A stretch of DNA of 64,000 nucleotides, taken from the NCBI GenBank assembly GCA_964017235.1, contig OZ024940.1, positions 4,712,001 to 4,776,000 on the forward strand, read 5' to 3'. The notes under the pieces were generated by a model that saw only the letters and a list, made by a program, of their open reading frames with translations, was not told where the DNA came from and ran no database searches. Made by a program: the position numbers and the translations under genes. This document shows, piece after piece, positions 1 through 13,700 of this stretch (within the stretch, counting starts at the first letter, position 1; every line of letters begins with the position of its first letter). The stretch comes from Sabellastarte sp. h YS-2021 (Eukaryota; Annelida; Polychaeta; Sabellida; Sabellidae).

Positions 1-334
1 CATCAGGTGTTAAAGTCATGCTACCTCTTCATTTGACCCCTGGACTCAAGTACCCTTATGCACCTATTTATCCCCATGAGTTTGTCAAACGTTCATCTGT
101 AATGCTGTTACTTTGGCAGGATATCAACAGGGTGGCACTAACAAACATGGAACAGGTTTTAGCATTACATCTGGGTGCTAAAGTCATGTTACCTCTTGAC
201 CCCCGGACTCAAGTACATCTTGGATCTGGTATTAAAAACGGCTTAAATGTATCACAAAAATCACAAATCTACTGACAATGTCCTATAATTCTGAGTGACA
301 TCAGGGCCTTCCTTTAATTCATGCAATCACTTAC

Positions 335-417
335 GATCCCAGTTCATCGTCCTCTCCTGGATCCTGATCCATCACCTCCAGCTCAACCACCTGGCCGTGT
401 TTCTGATCAACCACTGC
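335..417 (-). CDS. E-Syt exon 10: C2A Ca2+-loop region, last exon in window
   Basis: The 83-nt exon encodes AVVDQKHGQVVELEVMDQDP then GEDDELG. It matches HPGQELEIELFDEDPDKDDFLG of E-Syt C2A, with the acidic loop-3 aspartates kept. The acceptor is tttgcag and the donor gtaagt. It ends in phase 2, and the following exon is outside the window. Confidence 0.92.
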
Positions 418-1676
418 CTGCAAATATTTTACATCAATCATCAATTTATTTATTAATATTTATTAACTTATACACTCATTTTTATTAATTTACTCATAAA
501 TATTTATTAATTGGCAAGGATGCTAATGCCCTTTCAAAACATGGCAAGATGAAGCCATTCTGTTCTGTAAATCAAACACACTAAGTTGGGGTTTGACATT
601 CCATGCCATGGCCCAGGCATAATTAAATACAAAGCAGCCTCATTTGTACAGGAAACCATATTTACATCTTATTGATTTAGCCAATCAGAATCAAGGATAC
701 ATCTGTGTCATTTTATGCAGCGTTCTTACCGGCCGTAAACACGACCTCACAGCCTGTAAATTGGTCAAGAACGGTCTCACAGGTGGTATAGACCACTAGT
801 GAGTTGGGTGCCTCCAGAGACTTTTCAAACTTTGACCTTCACCTCTAATGACAACAAAGATGCAGAATACATGTGCTTTCGTTATAAAAAACATGTTAAA
901 TAAAGTGATTCGTTACTCTGGATTTTGATAAATAACCTCAGAAAACGTCTAACAAATGAAATATATATCTTTTGCATGGTGGATAGCGAAATATTGTGAT
1001 TTTTTTTATTTCTTTCTCTTTGTGATTTCTGTTTGTTTACATCCACACAATCATAAACACAGGCGGTGAATTGTTAAGAGCGGTCAAACTTTCCACTGGT
1101 AGGTACCAACTCAAAGGTCGTGTGCACGGGCCTTCTGAACGCGACATTAGAATCCCCTGTTTCATAGTATGGAAAACTATTTGGTTCTCGTGTTTTGTTA
1201 AATAAGGGGCGGTTAACCGGTAACTGACCGGGAAGTAGAAGACGAGAAACCGGAAGGAAAAAATCGCTAGCATGGACCTTAGAGACCGACACAGAATTGG
1301 TATTAACAAACAAGCAATCAGTGATCGAATGAATCAGTCACATATCTAGGGACACGAGACAAGTTTGTTTTTATATTTATATAAATACTAAATAGTACAA
1401 GATAGATACAAATATTTATCCAAAATTATCTACTTGAAGGTTTTCAGCACTCACCTCAAAGTACTGGTTCCATTTTGGGTTCACCGTCTCTTTGATCACC
1501 TTTGTCTTGAACACCTGAGCACCCACTGTATGGAAAAAAAATATATCAACACTTTGTGGCTGAGGCAAAAACAAAGCGTCCCACATGCGGAGACTGAAGG
1601 TTTGTAAAATTAGTCAAAACATATATTTGACAAAGTTGAAGAACAATTACGTGAATAATCTGAAGAGTAAATGTAT

Positions 1677-1707
<31 letters not shown>

Positions 1708-4700
1708 CAGATTTTAAAAATAAATATTGATTTATTTAACCCTTTTTTAAAAAAAAATCAATAACTAGAAATCGGCCGCCCTGTTGATAGTAGATGCGAA
1801 TAGAAACAGGATAGCATAGAAGAACACACATTATCATGTGTAATGTCCACCCATGAACCTTTTGCCCAAATTGTACAGTAGTCTTACAAGACCCTGTTTC
1901 ATTTGTAAAATATATCAATGATGCTTAAATATTTGTTAGTGTAGATGTAAATTATTTCAGCTTCATGCCTTTTTGCATTGGTTGGGTTGAAAATTTTGAC
2001 GAAATCACTCTATCTGGCATGGTTAAGAAGATAGAAGCAAATTCCTGTTTTTCTATTTTTGGCAAAAATTTGAAAATTCAAAATGGCCGCCATTTTTGGG
2101 AAAAGGAAATTTTTTTGAAAATTGCCAAGAGTACATTTTCTAGATACCCTATGGGTCGAAAATTTCAACGAAATAACTCTATTTGGCACGGTTAAGGCCA
2201 GTTTGTGTTTTTCCATTTTGGGCAAAAATTCGAAAATTCAAAATGGCTGCCATTTTTGGGGAGGGGAAAATTTTTTGAAAATTGCAAAGATTACATTCCT
2301 TAGATACCCCGTGGGTTGAAAATTTCGACGAAATCGCTCTATCTCGCATGGTTAAGGAGATAGAAGCAAATTTGTGTTTTGCCATTTTTGACAAAAATTT
2401 GAAAATTCAAAATGGCCGCCATTTTAGGGGACGGGAAATTTTTTTTTAAATTGCCAAGAATACAATGCTGAAATACCTGTGGGTCGAAAATTTTGCCGAA
2501 ATCGCTCTATCTCGCACGGTTAAGGAGATAGAAGCAAATTTGTGTTTTGCCATTTTTGGCAAAAATTCGAAAATTCAAAATGGCCGCCATTTTTGGGGAG
2601 GGGAAATTTTTTTGGAAAATTGCAAAGATTGCATTCCTTAGATACCCTGTGGGTCGAAAATTTCGACGAAATCGCTCTATCTCGCACGGTTAAGGAGATA
2701 GAAGCAAATTTGTGTTTTGCCATTTTTGGGAAAAATTCGAAAATTCAAAATGGCCGCCATTTTTGGGGAGGGGAAAATTTTTGGAAAATTGCAAAGATTG
2801 CATTCCTTAGATACCCTGTGGGTCGAAAATTTCGACGAAATCACTCTATCTCGCACGGTTAAGGAGATAGAAGCAAATTAGTGTTTTGCCATTTTTGGCA
2901 AAAATTCGAAAATTCAAAATGGCCGCCATTTTTGGGGAGGGGAAAATTTTTTAAAAATTACCAAGAGTACAATGCTCAGATACCCTGTGGGTCGAAAATT
3001 TTGACGAAATCACTCTATCTGGCACGGTTAAGGAGATAGAAGGAAATTTGTGTTTTGCCATTTTTGGAAAAAATTCGAAAATTCAAAATGGCCGCCATTT
3101 TGGGGGAGGGGAAAATTTTTGGAAAATTGCAAAGATTGCATTCCTTAGATACCCTGTGGGTCGAAAATTTCGACGAAATCGCTCTATCTCGCACGGTTAA
3201 GGAGATAGAAGGAAATTTGTGTTTTGCCATTTTTGGCAAAAATTCGAAAATTCAAAATGGCCGCCATTTTTGGGGAGGGGAAAATTTTTGGAAAATTGCA
3301 AAGATTACATTCCTTAGGTACCCTGTGGGTCGAAAATTTCGACGAAATCGCTCTATCTCGCACGGTTAAGGAGATAGAAGCAAATTAGTGTTTTGCCATT
3401 TTTGGCAAAAATTCGAAAATTCAAAATGGCCGCCATTTTTGGGGAGGGGAAAATTTTTGGAAAAATTACCAAGAGCACAATGCTCAGATACCCTGTGGGT
3501 CGAAAATTTTGACGAAATCGCTCTATCTGGCACGGTTAAGGAGATAGAAGCAAATTGGTGTTTTGCCATTTTTGGCAAAAATTCGAAAATTCAAAATGGC
3601 CGCCATTTTTGGGGAGGGGAAAATTTTTTGAAAATTGCAAAGATTGCATTCCTTAGATACCCTGTGGGTCGAAAATTTCGACGAAATCGCTCTATCTCGC
3701 ACGGTTAAGGAGATAGAAGCAAATTAGTGTTTTGCCATTTTTGGCAAAAATTCGAAAATTCAAAATGGCCGCCATTTTTGGGGAGGGGAAAATTTTGTTA
3801 AAATTACCAAGAGTACAATGCTCAGATACCCTGTGGGTCGAAAATTTTGACGAAATCGCTCTATCTGGCACGGTTATGGAGATAGAAGCAAATTTGTGTT
3901 TTGCCATTTTTGGCAAAAATTCGAAAATTCAAAATGGCCGCCATTTTTGGGGAGGGGAAAATTTTGTTAAAATTACCAAGAGCACAATGCTCAGATACCC
4001 TGTGGGTCGAAAATTTTGACGAAATCGCTCTATCTGGCACGGTTAAGGAGATAGAAGCAAATTTGTGTTTTGCCATTTTTGGCAAAAATTCGAAAATTCA
4101 AAATGGCCGCCATTTTTGGGGAGGGGAAAATTTTTTGAAAATTGCAAAGATTGCATTCCTTAGATACCCTGTGGGTCGAAAATTTCGACGAAATCACTCT
4201 ATCTCGCACGGTTAAGGAGATAGAAGCAAATTAGTGTTTTGCCATTTTTGGCAAAAATTCGAAAATTCAAAATGGCCGCCATTTTTGGGGAGGGGAAAAT
4301 TTTTTAAAAATTACCAAGAGTATAATGCTCAGATACCCTGTGGGTCGAAAATTTTGACGAAATCACTCTATCTGGCACGGTTAAGGAGATAGAAGGAAAT
4401 TTGTGTTTTGCCATTTTTGGCAAAAATTCGAAAATTCAAAATGGCCGCCATTTTGGGGGAGGGGAAAATTTTTGGAAAATTGCAAAGATTGCATTCCTTA
4501 GATACCCTGTGGGTCGAAAATTTCGACGAAATCGCTCTATCTCGCACGGTTAAGGAGATAGAAGGAAATTTGTGTTTTGCCATTTTTGGCAAAAATTCGA
4601 AAATTCAAAATGGCCGCCATTTTTGGGGAGGGGAAAATTTTTGGAAAATTGCAAAGATTACATTCCTTAGATACCCTGTGGGTCGAAAATTTCGACGAAA

Positions 4701-7700
4701 TCGCTCTATCTCGCACGGTTAAGGAGATAGAAGCAAATTGGTGTTTTGCCATTTTTGGCAAAAATTCGAAAATTCAAAATGGCCGCCATTTTTGGGGAGG
4801 GGAAAATTTTTTGAAAATTGCAAAGATTGCATTCCTTAGATACCCTGTGGGTCGAAAATTTCGACGAAATCGCTCTATCTCGCACGGTTAAGGAGATAGA
4901 AGCAAATTTGTGTTTTGCCATTTTTGGCAAAAATTCGAAAATTCAAAATGGCCGCCATTTTTGGGGAGGGGAAAATTTTTTGAAAATTGCAAATATTACA
5001 TTCCTTAGATACCCTGTGGGTCGAAAATTTCGACGAAATCGCTCTATCTCGCACGGTTAAGGAGATAGAAGCAAATTAGTGTTTTGCCATTTTTGGCAAA
5101 AATTCGAAAATTCAAAATGGCCGCCATTTTTGGGGAGGGGAAAATTTTTTAAAAATTACCAAGAGTACAATGCTCAGATACCCAGTGGGTCGAAAATTTT
5201 GACGAAATCGCTCTATCTGGCACGGTTAAGGAGATAGAAGCAAATTTGTGTTTTGCCATTTTTGGCGAAAATTCAAAATGGCCGCCATTTTTGGGGAGGG
5301 GAAAATTTTTGGAAAATTGCAAAGATTGCATTCCTTAGATACCCTGTGGGTCGAAAATTTCGACGAAATCACTCTATCTCGCACGGTTAAGGAGATAGAA
5401 GCAAATTAGTGTTTTGCCATTTTTGGCAAAAATTCGAAAATTCAAAATGGCCGCCATTTTTGGGGAGGGGAAAATTTTTGGAAAATTGTAGATTGCATTC
5501 CTTAAATACCCTGTGGGTCGAAAATTTCGACGAAATCGCTCTATCTCACACGGTTAAGGAGATAGAAGCAAATTTGTGTTTTGCCATTTTTGGCAAAAAT
5601 TCGAAAATTCAAAATGGCCGCCATTTTTGGGGAGGGGAAAATTTTTTGAAAATTGCAAATATTACATTCCTTAGATACCCTGTGGGTCGAAAATTTCGAC
5701 GAAATCGCTCTATCTCTTACGGTTTCTGAGATATTAGCAAATTACTCAAAAGTAGTACTGAAAATACACAATGAAGTACCTAAATGGCTATTACTCATGT
5801 ACTGACAAAGCTATCAGTCCCAAATGCAATACCAAGCGAGCTATGGACATAACAATCTTGTATTCAAAATTGTAGTAAAATATCTTTAATTATTTTGGCT
5901 TAAATGCACGGAAACCAATGGGTACTGAAAATAGCTGTACTTAAGTATTACTCAGTAAGCAAAAGAGGTACAACAGCCAAAAGCAATCCCAAGCAAGCTA
6001 CTGACCCAATAAGCCTGCATACCAAATTTGGTGACAATAGCTCTAATACTTTTCCTTTAAATGAGCGGAAACCATGCGTGACGCCGGACATCGGACGCCG
6101 GACGCCGGACGCCGGACATCGGACATCGGACAGCGAAAAAAGCAAAAATAATATATCCACCCCCCAGGGGGGTGGACATAAAAATGGATTGCATTATTTC
6201 ATTTTCAATCATTTTGTAAAGATAACTGCATTCAATATAACTTCTTTTTAATTACCTTACATTTCTTGAAATAATCTCAATATATCACTGCAAATGAATT
6301 AGCCTATGAAAATCTTTCCTGTAATGTAGAAATATAACAAAGCTTTCTTGAAAGGGTTCCGGCAGATTTTGATTCAGAAGTTTAAACACTACACAATTGT
6401 CTAAATATTGTTTTTCCTATTTTGAAAAACCGAAATGAAGATGTCTCTGAAAATTTAACTTTAACTTTACTGATTTCAAAATAAATTTTCTCTTCTTCAA
6501 ATAAACAGTAAACTTAAACTCAGTCAAAGAATATTTTTATTGCATAAAAACGTACTTACATATATGTAAGTATTTTTATTTATAAAAATTCCAATTACAA
6601 TAAAATTAACCAAATTTACAAGAATTTCTCTTCAAAAGGTGACCCCTGGTGAATTGAAGCACCAAGATACTCACAAAAGTAAGGTTACGGGTAAATACCA
6701 ATGAAAAAGGCTTCTTTACGGACCTGCTATTTAGTTCAACTGCATAGCGTTTGCCATTTTATCAAAAAGAAATCCCAGTGATGTTAAAGCATTATCTCTC
6801 GTGTTTTGCAATGCAAAATTTGACAAATTTGACACTGTTAAACAGCATGAATATATACACTTTGGCAATGTGATAAATCCATTTATTATCCACCGCGCAT
6901 TGAATTTGACCCTTATAGGGGGATATACAGAGTAGGATATATTATTTTTTGTATACAACGGCACCCCGGTACCATGGATAATTAGTGTCAATAACTTCCA
7001 CTTTTCCACTTATATCTCTGAAACTATGTAACCTACAAATATGTATTATACATCATTAGAAAGGTATTTTTATAGTGCTTCTACTCTTTTGCATTGCATA
7101 AAAATCCATGCAGAAATGGCTGAGAAATCGGAAGTTAAAGACTGAGGGGTTATATAAACTGGTGTCTCTGTATATATGATATCCCTTTCCACATTCTCTC
7201 TTTAAATATGGATTTATTTAAGTCATAAAGCGGACCAAATGGTGGATAATAAAAGTAAAACATCCCTTGTTAGACATATACAGAAAAATATATCACTCAT
7301 GAAGGTTACCAATACAATACTCGTGCTATGCACTTGTATGATACTGTTATCTTCATTCACGATATATTTTTTCTGTTCATGTGATCCGGGAAGTTTTCCT
7401 ATTGTATAATACACCAGTTACCAGTTGTTACCTCCACCAAGCAGGTCATGTTTTCAGGTGCGTTCATCTGTTTGTCTGTGTTCATGATAACTCTACAGTT
7501 AATGTACAGATCTTTCATTATGTGTGGAGTGTATTACCCACAAGCCACAGGGGCATTTTCATAAATTTTTCTGGAATTTTCCCACAATTTACAGCCAGAT
7601 AGGGATTTCTTCATTTTTCACTGTAAACACACTCACCGTATACACAACAGTAGGGGTCGGACTTTCCTTTGCCGATGATTTTAATGTCTGCAGCCTTCAA

Positions 7701-10700
7701 CTCTCGGCCAGCCACCACGTTAAGCCGCAGCACCCCCTGGCAGGCAAAAACAGAACAGTAACCACCATGCATACACATTATTAGTTAAGAAAGAATACAC
7801 ATGGCATTAATGGCAAGGTCACACCTGTCCATGACGTCGTTTCTGTATCGTATTTGCAAGTGACACCCTGATGCTTAAGCAACCGAAAAAAGGCCTTGTC
7901 TCTGGCTAGTAAATGTTGAACAACGAGCCGTCAAATGTAAGTCCATCCGACACCCACTTCACCCCCCCCCCACCCACCCACCCCCATTATGAAGACAAGA
8001 AGTGCGCAGACTATCTGAAACAAAGCAGTGCGCATGTTTCTGCATACTTTAATCTGAAGCAATAAATGGACAATCGTCGATTATAAAGGGCTAAATGATA
8101 CAGACAAAATATGGTACGCCACAGAATGTACGTAAAAATATTATATTTATAATAATATTGAATCGTCAATAATAATAATAATACTGAACCGATCTTCTTA
8201 TATTGAACCGGTTGGTACTGTACAACGATCCACAAAGGCAGAAGAGGTCATTTGGTTGTAGTTTATGACCCGAGCCTGGACAGGTGTGACCTAGAGTGTA
8301 ATGTTGTTAAGTACACACCGACAGCTCCACCTAGCAGATAAAAAGAAGACTAAGAGGCTGTTCAACTTCACAGCATCAGGATTGAAAGAGGATTCCGAGC
8401 TGGTTTTCAGAGAATTTTGGAGTATGTTTATGACAACCATGTGTATTCAGCATGGCATTCCATCCTTCCATTCACTACTCCCAAAAAACTGTTGAAAATG
8501 GCAGCAGTTTCCGCAAGTCGCCATCTTACAAGTGTATTCTTCTTAGGAGCCTATGCCATTTATAAAGTTTGTATGTTTGTAAGTCAATCGTTATTGATTA
8601 TTGTTATCACAGGACATTCATTAGGGTTCCTTATCCTAACTCTGATGGTCTTTTCGCAGCAGTTGCATTGAAGAATAAACACTGTTACATTAAACAGCCA
8701 CTCAAACAGATGACCTTATACATGGACACACCATCCTTTAAGAAGCATCAATATCTGGTAGGCACAATATATTGAAGGTAAGTGAGTGCACTCAGTGTGT
8801 GAAATTAACACCTACCCCTCTGTCCAAGACTGGTAGAGTAAGAAATCTAAAATTCGCCAGGAATCTAAAATTCGCCACCTCTAAAACCTTCGTTAATTTT
8901 ATGAAGAAAATGATGTTTTTGTCTAAAAATTGGTATTTTTCAGTTCAAAAAGCCTTAATTTACTATACAGTCAACAAATCTCACCACAATTCATTTATTT
9001 TAGTAGTATTTTCACCTGTGGCGAATTTCAGATATGTGGCAAATTTTAGATGTCTTACTCTAACCATTCCCACTGACCTGTTCCTTTTCTCATTACAAGT
9101 CTGGCTCGCCAAAATTGAAGACATTTTTAGCATTTTCCAACTATAGAACATAACATCACACTATTAATTCTTTGCCACTTGGTCAATTTTGAAACTCAAT
9201 ATTGATTTAATCAACATTGAAATACAGACTGGCAATTTTTGCTATGGACCTGTAACATTTTTGAGTTGCAGGTCTGGTGGTCTTTGAAAGTTGATACTTT
9301 ATTAAAGTAGTATTTTCATATTTTTTTTTTTCAATCTGAAATGTGTCTGGACATAGGGGTCTGTAAATTAGACTGGGTTAGGTATTGGAGGATAAACACA
9401 GGGAAAACTCATATACAGTAAACTCTGTGTAACTACTGACTTTTTTATTATCCACCGCGAGCCTTATATGACCTGTTTCATGAATATAGAGAGGCGGATA
9501 TACAAACTTCGTCTGCCGTTGTGTCCATCTTCATGTTATTGACCACACCCAAAACCACAACTGAAGGCTCAGCCTTTCCAATAAAACACGGTCCAAAGAG
9601 TGAACGACTTATTGTGACAGGCCTGTAGCAGTAGTCACCCCATTATAAGCATTATCAGAATTAATGGCTAGCACAGTAAAGCACAAGACTTTTGAGCAAC
9701 ACAGATGCTTCTTTTCGAAGAACACTTTTGAACAGCTCATGTTTATCAGATCGAATATTCACATCTTGGAGAACTAAACATGAACTGTTGTCAAATATGA
9801 CTATCATTTACTCAGTTGTGCTTAAATGTTTTTATAGTTTATTCGAAAAGTGAATATTTTAAAAATATTGATGTTAGAATATATTTCTTTGGTTTAGTTA
9901 AAAAGCATTCGTAAGTGTATTCAAAAACTTTTCAAATGCATACTTTGAAATTATTGTCTTCAAATTCATATTCATGGAAATGATTCTTCTTCAATAATCC
10001 ACTTGCTAACCATATAGATGTTGGATTTTGGGTATCCAAACTTTTCGATTATCCGCTCTGATGGCAGATCCCCCAACGAGTTGGGATAATAGAGGTTCTA
10101 CTGTATTTGGTACAAGTACTGGCTGACAGTCCACTCATCCCTTATTAATAATATTTCCTGATGTTCAGAGCTTTAGTTCCAGTTATGTCTAAACTCGAGT
10201 GACACTCTTTCTAGTTACACAGACACTACTGTATTTGAGCAAGTAGAGAATTAAGACTTTGATATACAATTCCGGTATTACAATGGCATCAGCTGGAATG
10301 GACTATATACCTGGGTTGGTATTTCATAAAAATATCTCAAACTGAAATACATTTCCTTGAATTTAGGGGATAGACCATTACATTGAGTACATTAGAGTAC
10401 ATAACTCAACTGTAAACTCAACTATTATATTTTAAAGTAAGTATACCCTTAAACTCAGTCTCAAGCTTAGGGGTTAGGGTCTTGAGATTTTAGCCCTATA
10501 TTTAGAGATTATATTCAAGTTTGCATGGCAGGAGTCTTAAATATTTGCGTACATACAAAGATGGCTGCATTAGAAATTTTGTTTGATCACATTATTACTT
10601 TACATTTAGCAACAAACTACTTGGGTAGGATTTCATTTGCAAGATTGACTTTGAGTGTACAATAACCGTGATTTTGAGTGTGAGATATGTTATGAATACC

Positions 10701-13700
10701 AAACCAGGGAACTCTCAAGTGTTAGTAAAGCTGACAGGTGTTAAAATGTCTACTACTCCCTGACATAATTTGGCATATACCTCCAACTGGCACAAAAGCT
10801 AATACAGAACACCAGTCTAGAGTTGATTGACATTAGCAACCATCATTCATTTTACAGGAAGTGACCATACCAAATAAGGCAGGGGGATGGTGGCCAAAGT
10901 GACCACAGACATTTCTTGTTTTCAGAAACTTCTGTATGCAGATTCTGAGTTCTGGGGGGTACTGATATTGTTTCAAGCATCAACAATATGACCCCAATAT
11001 TTTGCAGACACACAAATGGACAATTACATAACCTCCCTGACAAAGGTAACAGTGGCAAGCAAGGTTTTTTTAATGTTGGAAGTTCTGCCAAGACTTGGCA
11101 GGGAGTTATGTGTTAACAGTACCATAAACTACACAGTAAGGGTCGCTGTGCTTTTTCCCTCTCAGACTGATGTCTGCGGCCTTCAGCTCCTTGGCTGCCA
11201 CAATGTGAAGCTGTAAAGCTCCCTTAAACACACACGTACACAATGACTGTAACAACTGCACTTAGGCCTCGCTTATTCAACATTCTGTTATCCCAATATA
11301 TATATATATATATATTTATTTATTTATTTATTTGGGTTTTAACATTGCTTTCAACACTGTACAGGTCATATCACAAGTGGCAGTTTTATGGGGAGAGGAA
11401 ACCAGTACATACAGTTGGTCAAGGTTCTGTGCTGTAAACTGCAGACCATCGGTAGGTAACGACCAGTTTTGCCATATAAGGTCTGGTATTTGACGAGTAG
11501 TTTTATGGGCAGAGGAAACCAGTACATACAGGTGGTCAAAGTTCTATACTGTAAACTGCCAACCAGTGGCAAGCAACTACCAGCTTTCCCACTTGAGGTC
11601 AGGCCAGGATTCAAACTCTGATCTCAGAGGTGGAAGGCAAGTGTGTTTCATTTGGGGTGTGAGCAAGTAGTCGAGGCTCATTAAACCAGGTAAATTTCAT
11701 CAAAAGTCAATCCCAATTTTCAGGGTAGACTGCTGCATTTATAAAAATACCATATTGAACTGGTTTACGTGTTTATGTACTAAAACATAAATAAGACATC
11801 CTCCTTACATTAAATCACCTAATTCTCCATTTTTAACGTGACATTCACTATTTTGCATGGTGATATCAGCTAATTCCAACGATTTATGGCTTTTTACCTT
11901 TATCTTTTTTCATTTAAGGGAGCTGCCATATTGTATGTTGTTTCCTGTCAAGGTGCATACTAAACACTTTGAGGACTCGATGTCGAGCCGAAATTTCATC
12001 CGCAAGGAATCAACCCCAATTATTTGTACTCATCATACTCTAAAATTTCACAAGTCAAACGTCTTCTATATCTGTGACGAAATTAATTTCCCTTACCATA
12101 CAAACTCTATTTCATCTGCCTCACCATACAACATACGCATTGTTTGTATATTTTACTTGATTTTAAGTGGGTTTTCTTATCACATGAGGAAACAGGATAC
12201 TCGAGAGACACAGTGTCTGTTAATTAAACCATATTAAACCCCATTTAGAACCATTCATGTTACTACAGAATTTCACACTGAAGTGAAATATAGTGTCAGG
12301 TTTTACCAGATTTTACCCATTTTCTGTGGCTTGTATTAAATGTGGCATGGGGTCCTTGAGAGATGCAAGGACAACAATGTCTAACAACTAAACAAGGTGT
12401 TAAAATAAGCCCATTTATAACCATTTATGCTAACAGAGTTCTCATCACAGAATTCAGATATAATTTTCTTCTTTTTTTAACAAAGACCTGAAGCATGGGG
12501 TACTTCAAAGGGGTCCGGTTACCAGCCAAATAGTGTATAAGCTCCGCCTGAAACCATTTATTTTAAAAGAGTTTTCAGTTCTGAATTCATAAGCAAATGT
12601 CCGATTTTACTGATTCTACCCGATTTGATTGCTCGTTTTTGTTTTTTACCCGAGCCATGGGGTACTTCAGAGAGGCCAGGCTGCCAGCCAAATAGTATGT
12701 AAACCACCCCCTGAAACCATTTATTTTAAAAGAGTTTTCAGTGCTGAATTCATAAGCAAATATCCAATTCCACCTGATTCTACCTGATTTGATGGCTCGT
12801 TTTTATTCTTACCTGAGGCATGGGGTACTTGAGAGAGGCCAGGCTGACGGTATCCGCGAGTTGTATGGGGATCTTGTTTGGCAGCACCATGTAGTAGTTG
12901 ATCTGGTCCTGTACCACTCCACGCAGGGTGTTACTGAAACACGCGTGTGCAGTTAGATAGAGTGCAAGCCTCCGCTAAGGCAGCGGACTATCTCCATGTA
13001 CCGCCATTTTACCAAAATATTGCATTATTATTATTATTATTGGAGTAATATCAAAACCACAAGCCCAATATCACTGAAAATACAACTGTTAAATATTCAG
13101 GATTTTTTTTTTCTTTTTTTAGTACCCAGTTTCAAATCTTTCACAAAATTTTATCCTACCTTCCTTTGGTCAGGCCAAACTGATCTCTTATATTGCCAAT
13201 GAATATAAACAAAATATATAGACAAAAAAACTAGTATCAGAGATGCCCATACCCCACAGCCTGGGGAAATAGCTGAGCTATAGAAGAAGGGACAGAATAC
13301 AAAGATCGGGAGATGTTGCACTCCTAACTAATGTTAAAACTTCCTATACCTTACTGTTTCCAAAATATACAAGATTTTAAAGGTCAATGTCATTATGGCA
13401 AGGTCAAAGGTCAAATCAAAGTCACACCATGATGTTGCACACCTACAGCCCCTAACCAATGTCCCTACCAAGTATCAACTTCTTATACCTTACAGTTTCT
13501 GAGATATAGCCCAGATAAAAGATAAAGATCAAGGTTACTCCAGCAAGGTCGAAGGTCAAATTAAGGTCAAACCATGATGTTACACACCTACACCCCATAA
13601 CCAATGTCAGTACCAAGTATCAACTTCCTATACCTTACAATGTCTGAGATATAGCCCGGACAAGATTTTAAAGTTCAAGGTCACTACAGCAAGGTCAAAG

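Noticed and set aside
1965-5730. Many 70-106 codon open frames on both strands with KNSKIQNGRHFW-like proteins
   Set aside because: They are periodic translations of a 169-bp non-coding tandem repeat, with frames on both strands and no start, splice or homology support.
5904-6251. A 115-codon open frame at the 3' end of element 1
   Set aside because: It lies across the element's microsatellite and terminal hairpin and shows low-complexity translation only.
8301-8775. Overlapping 64-84 codon open frames in E-Syt intron 8
   Set aside because: No recognisable domain, no splice context, and overlapping frames of similar length suggest chance.
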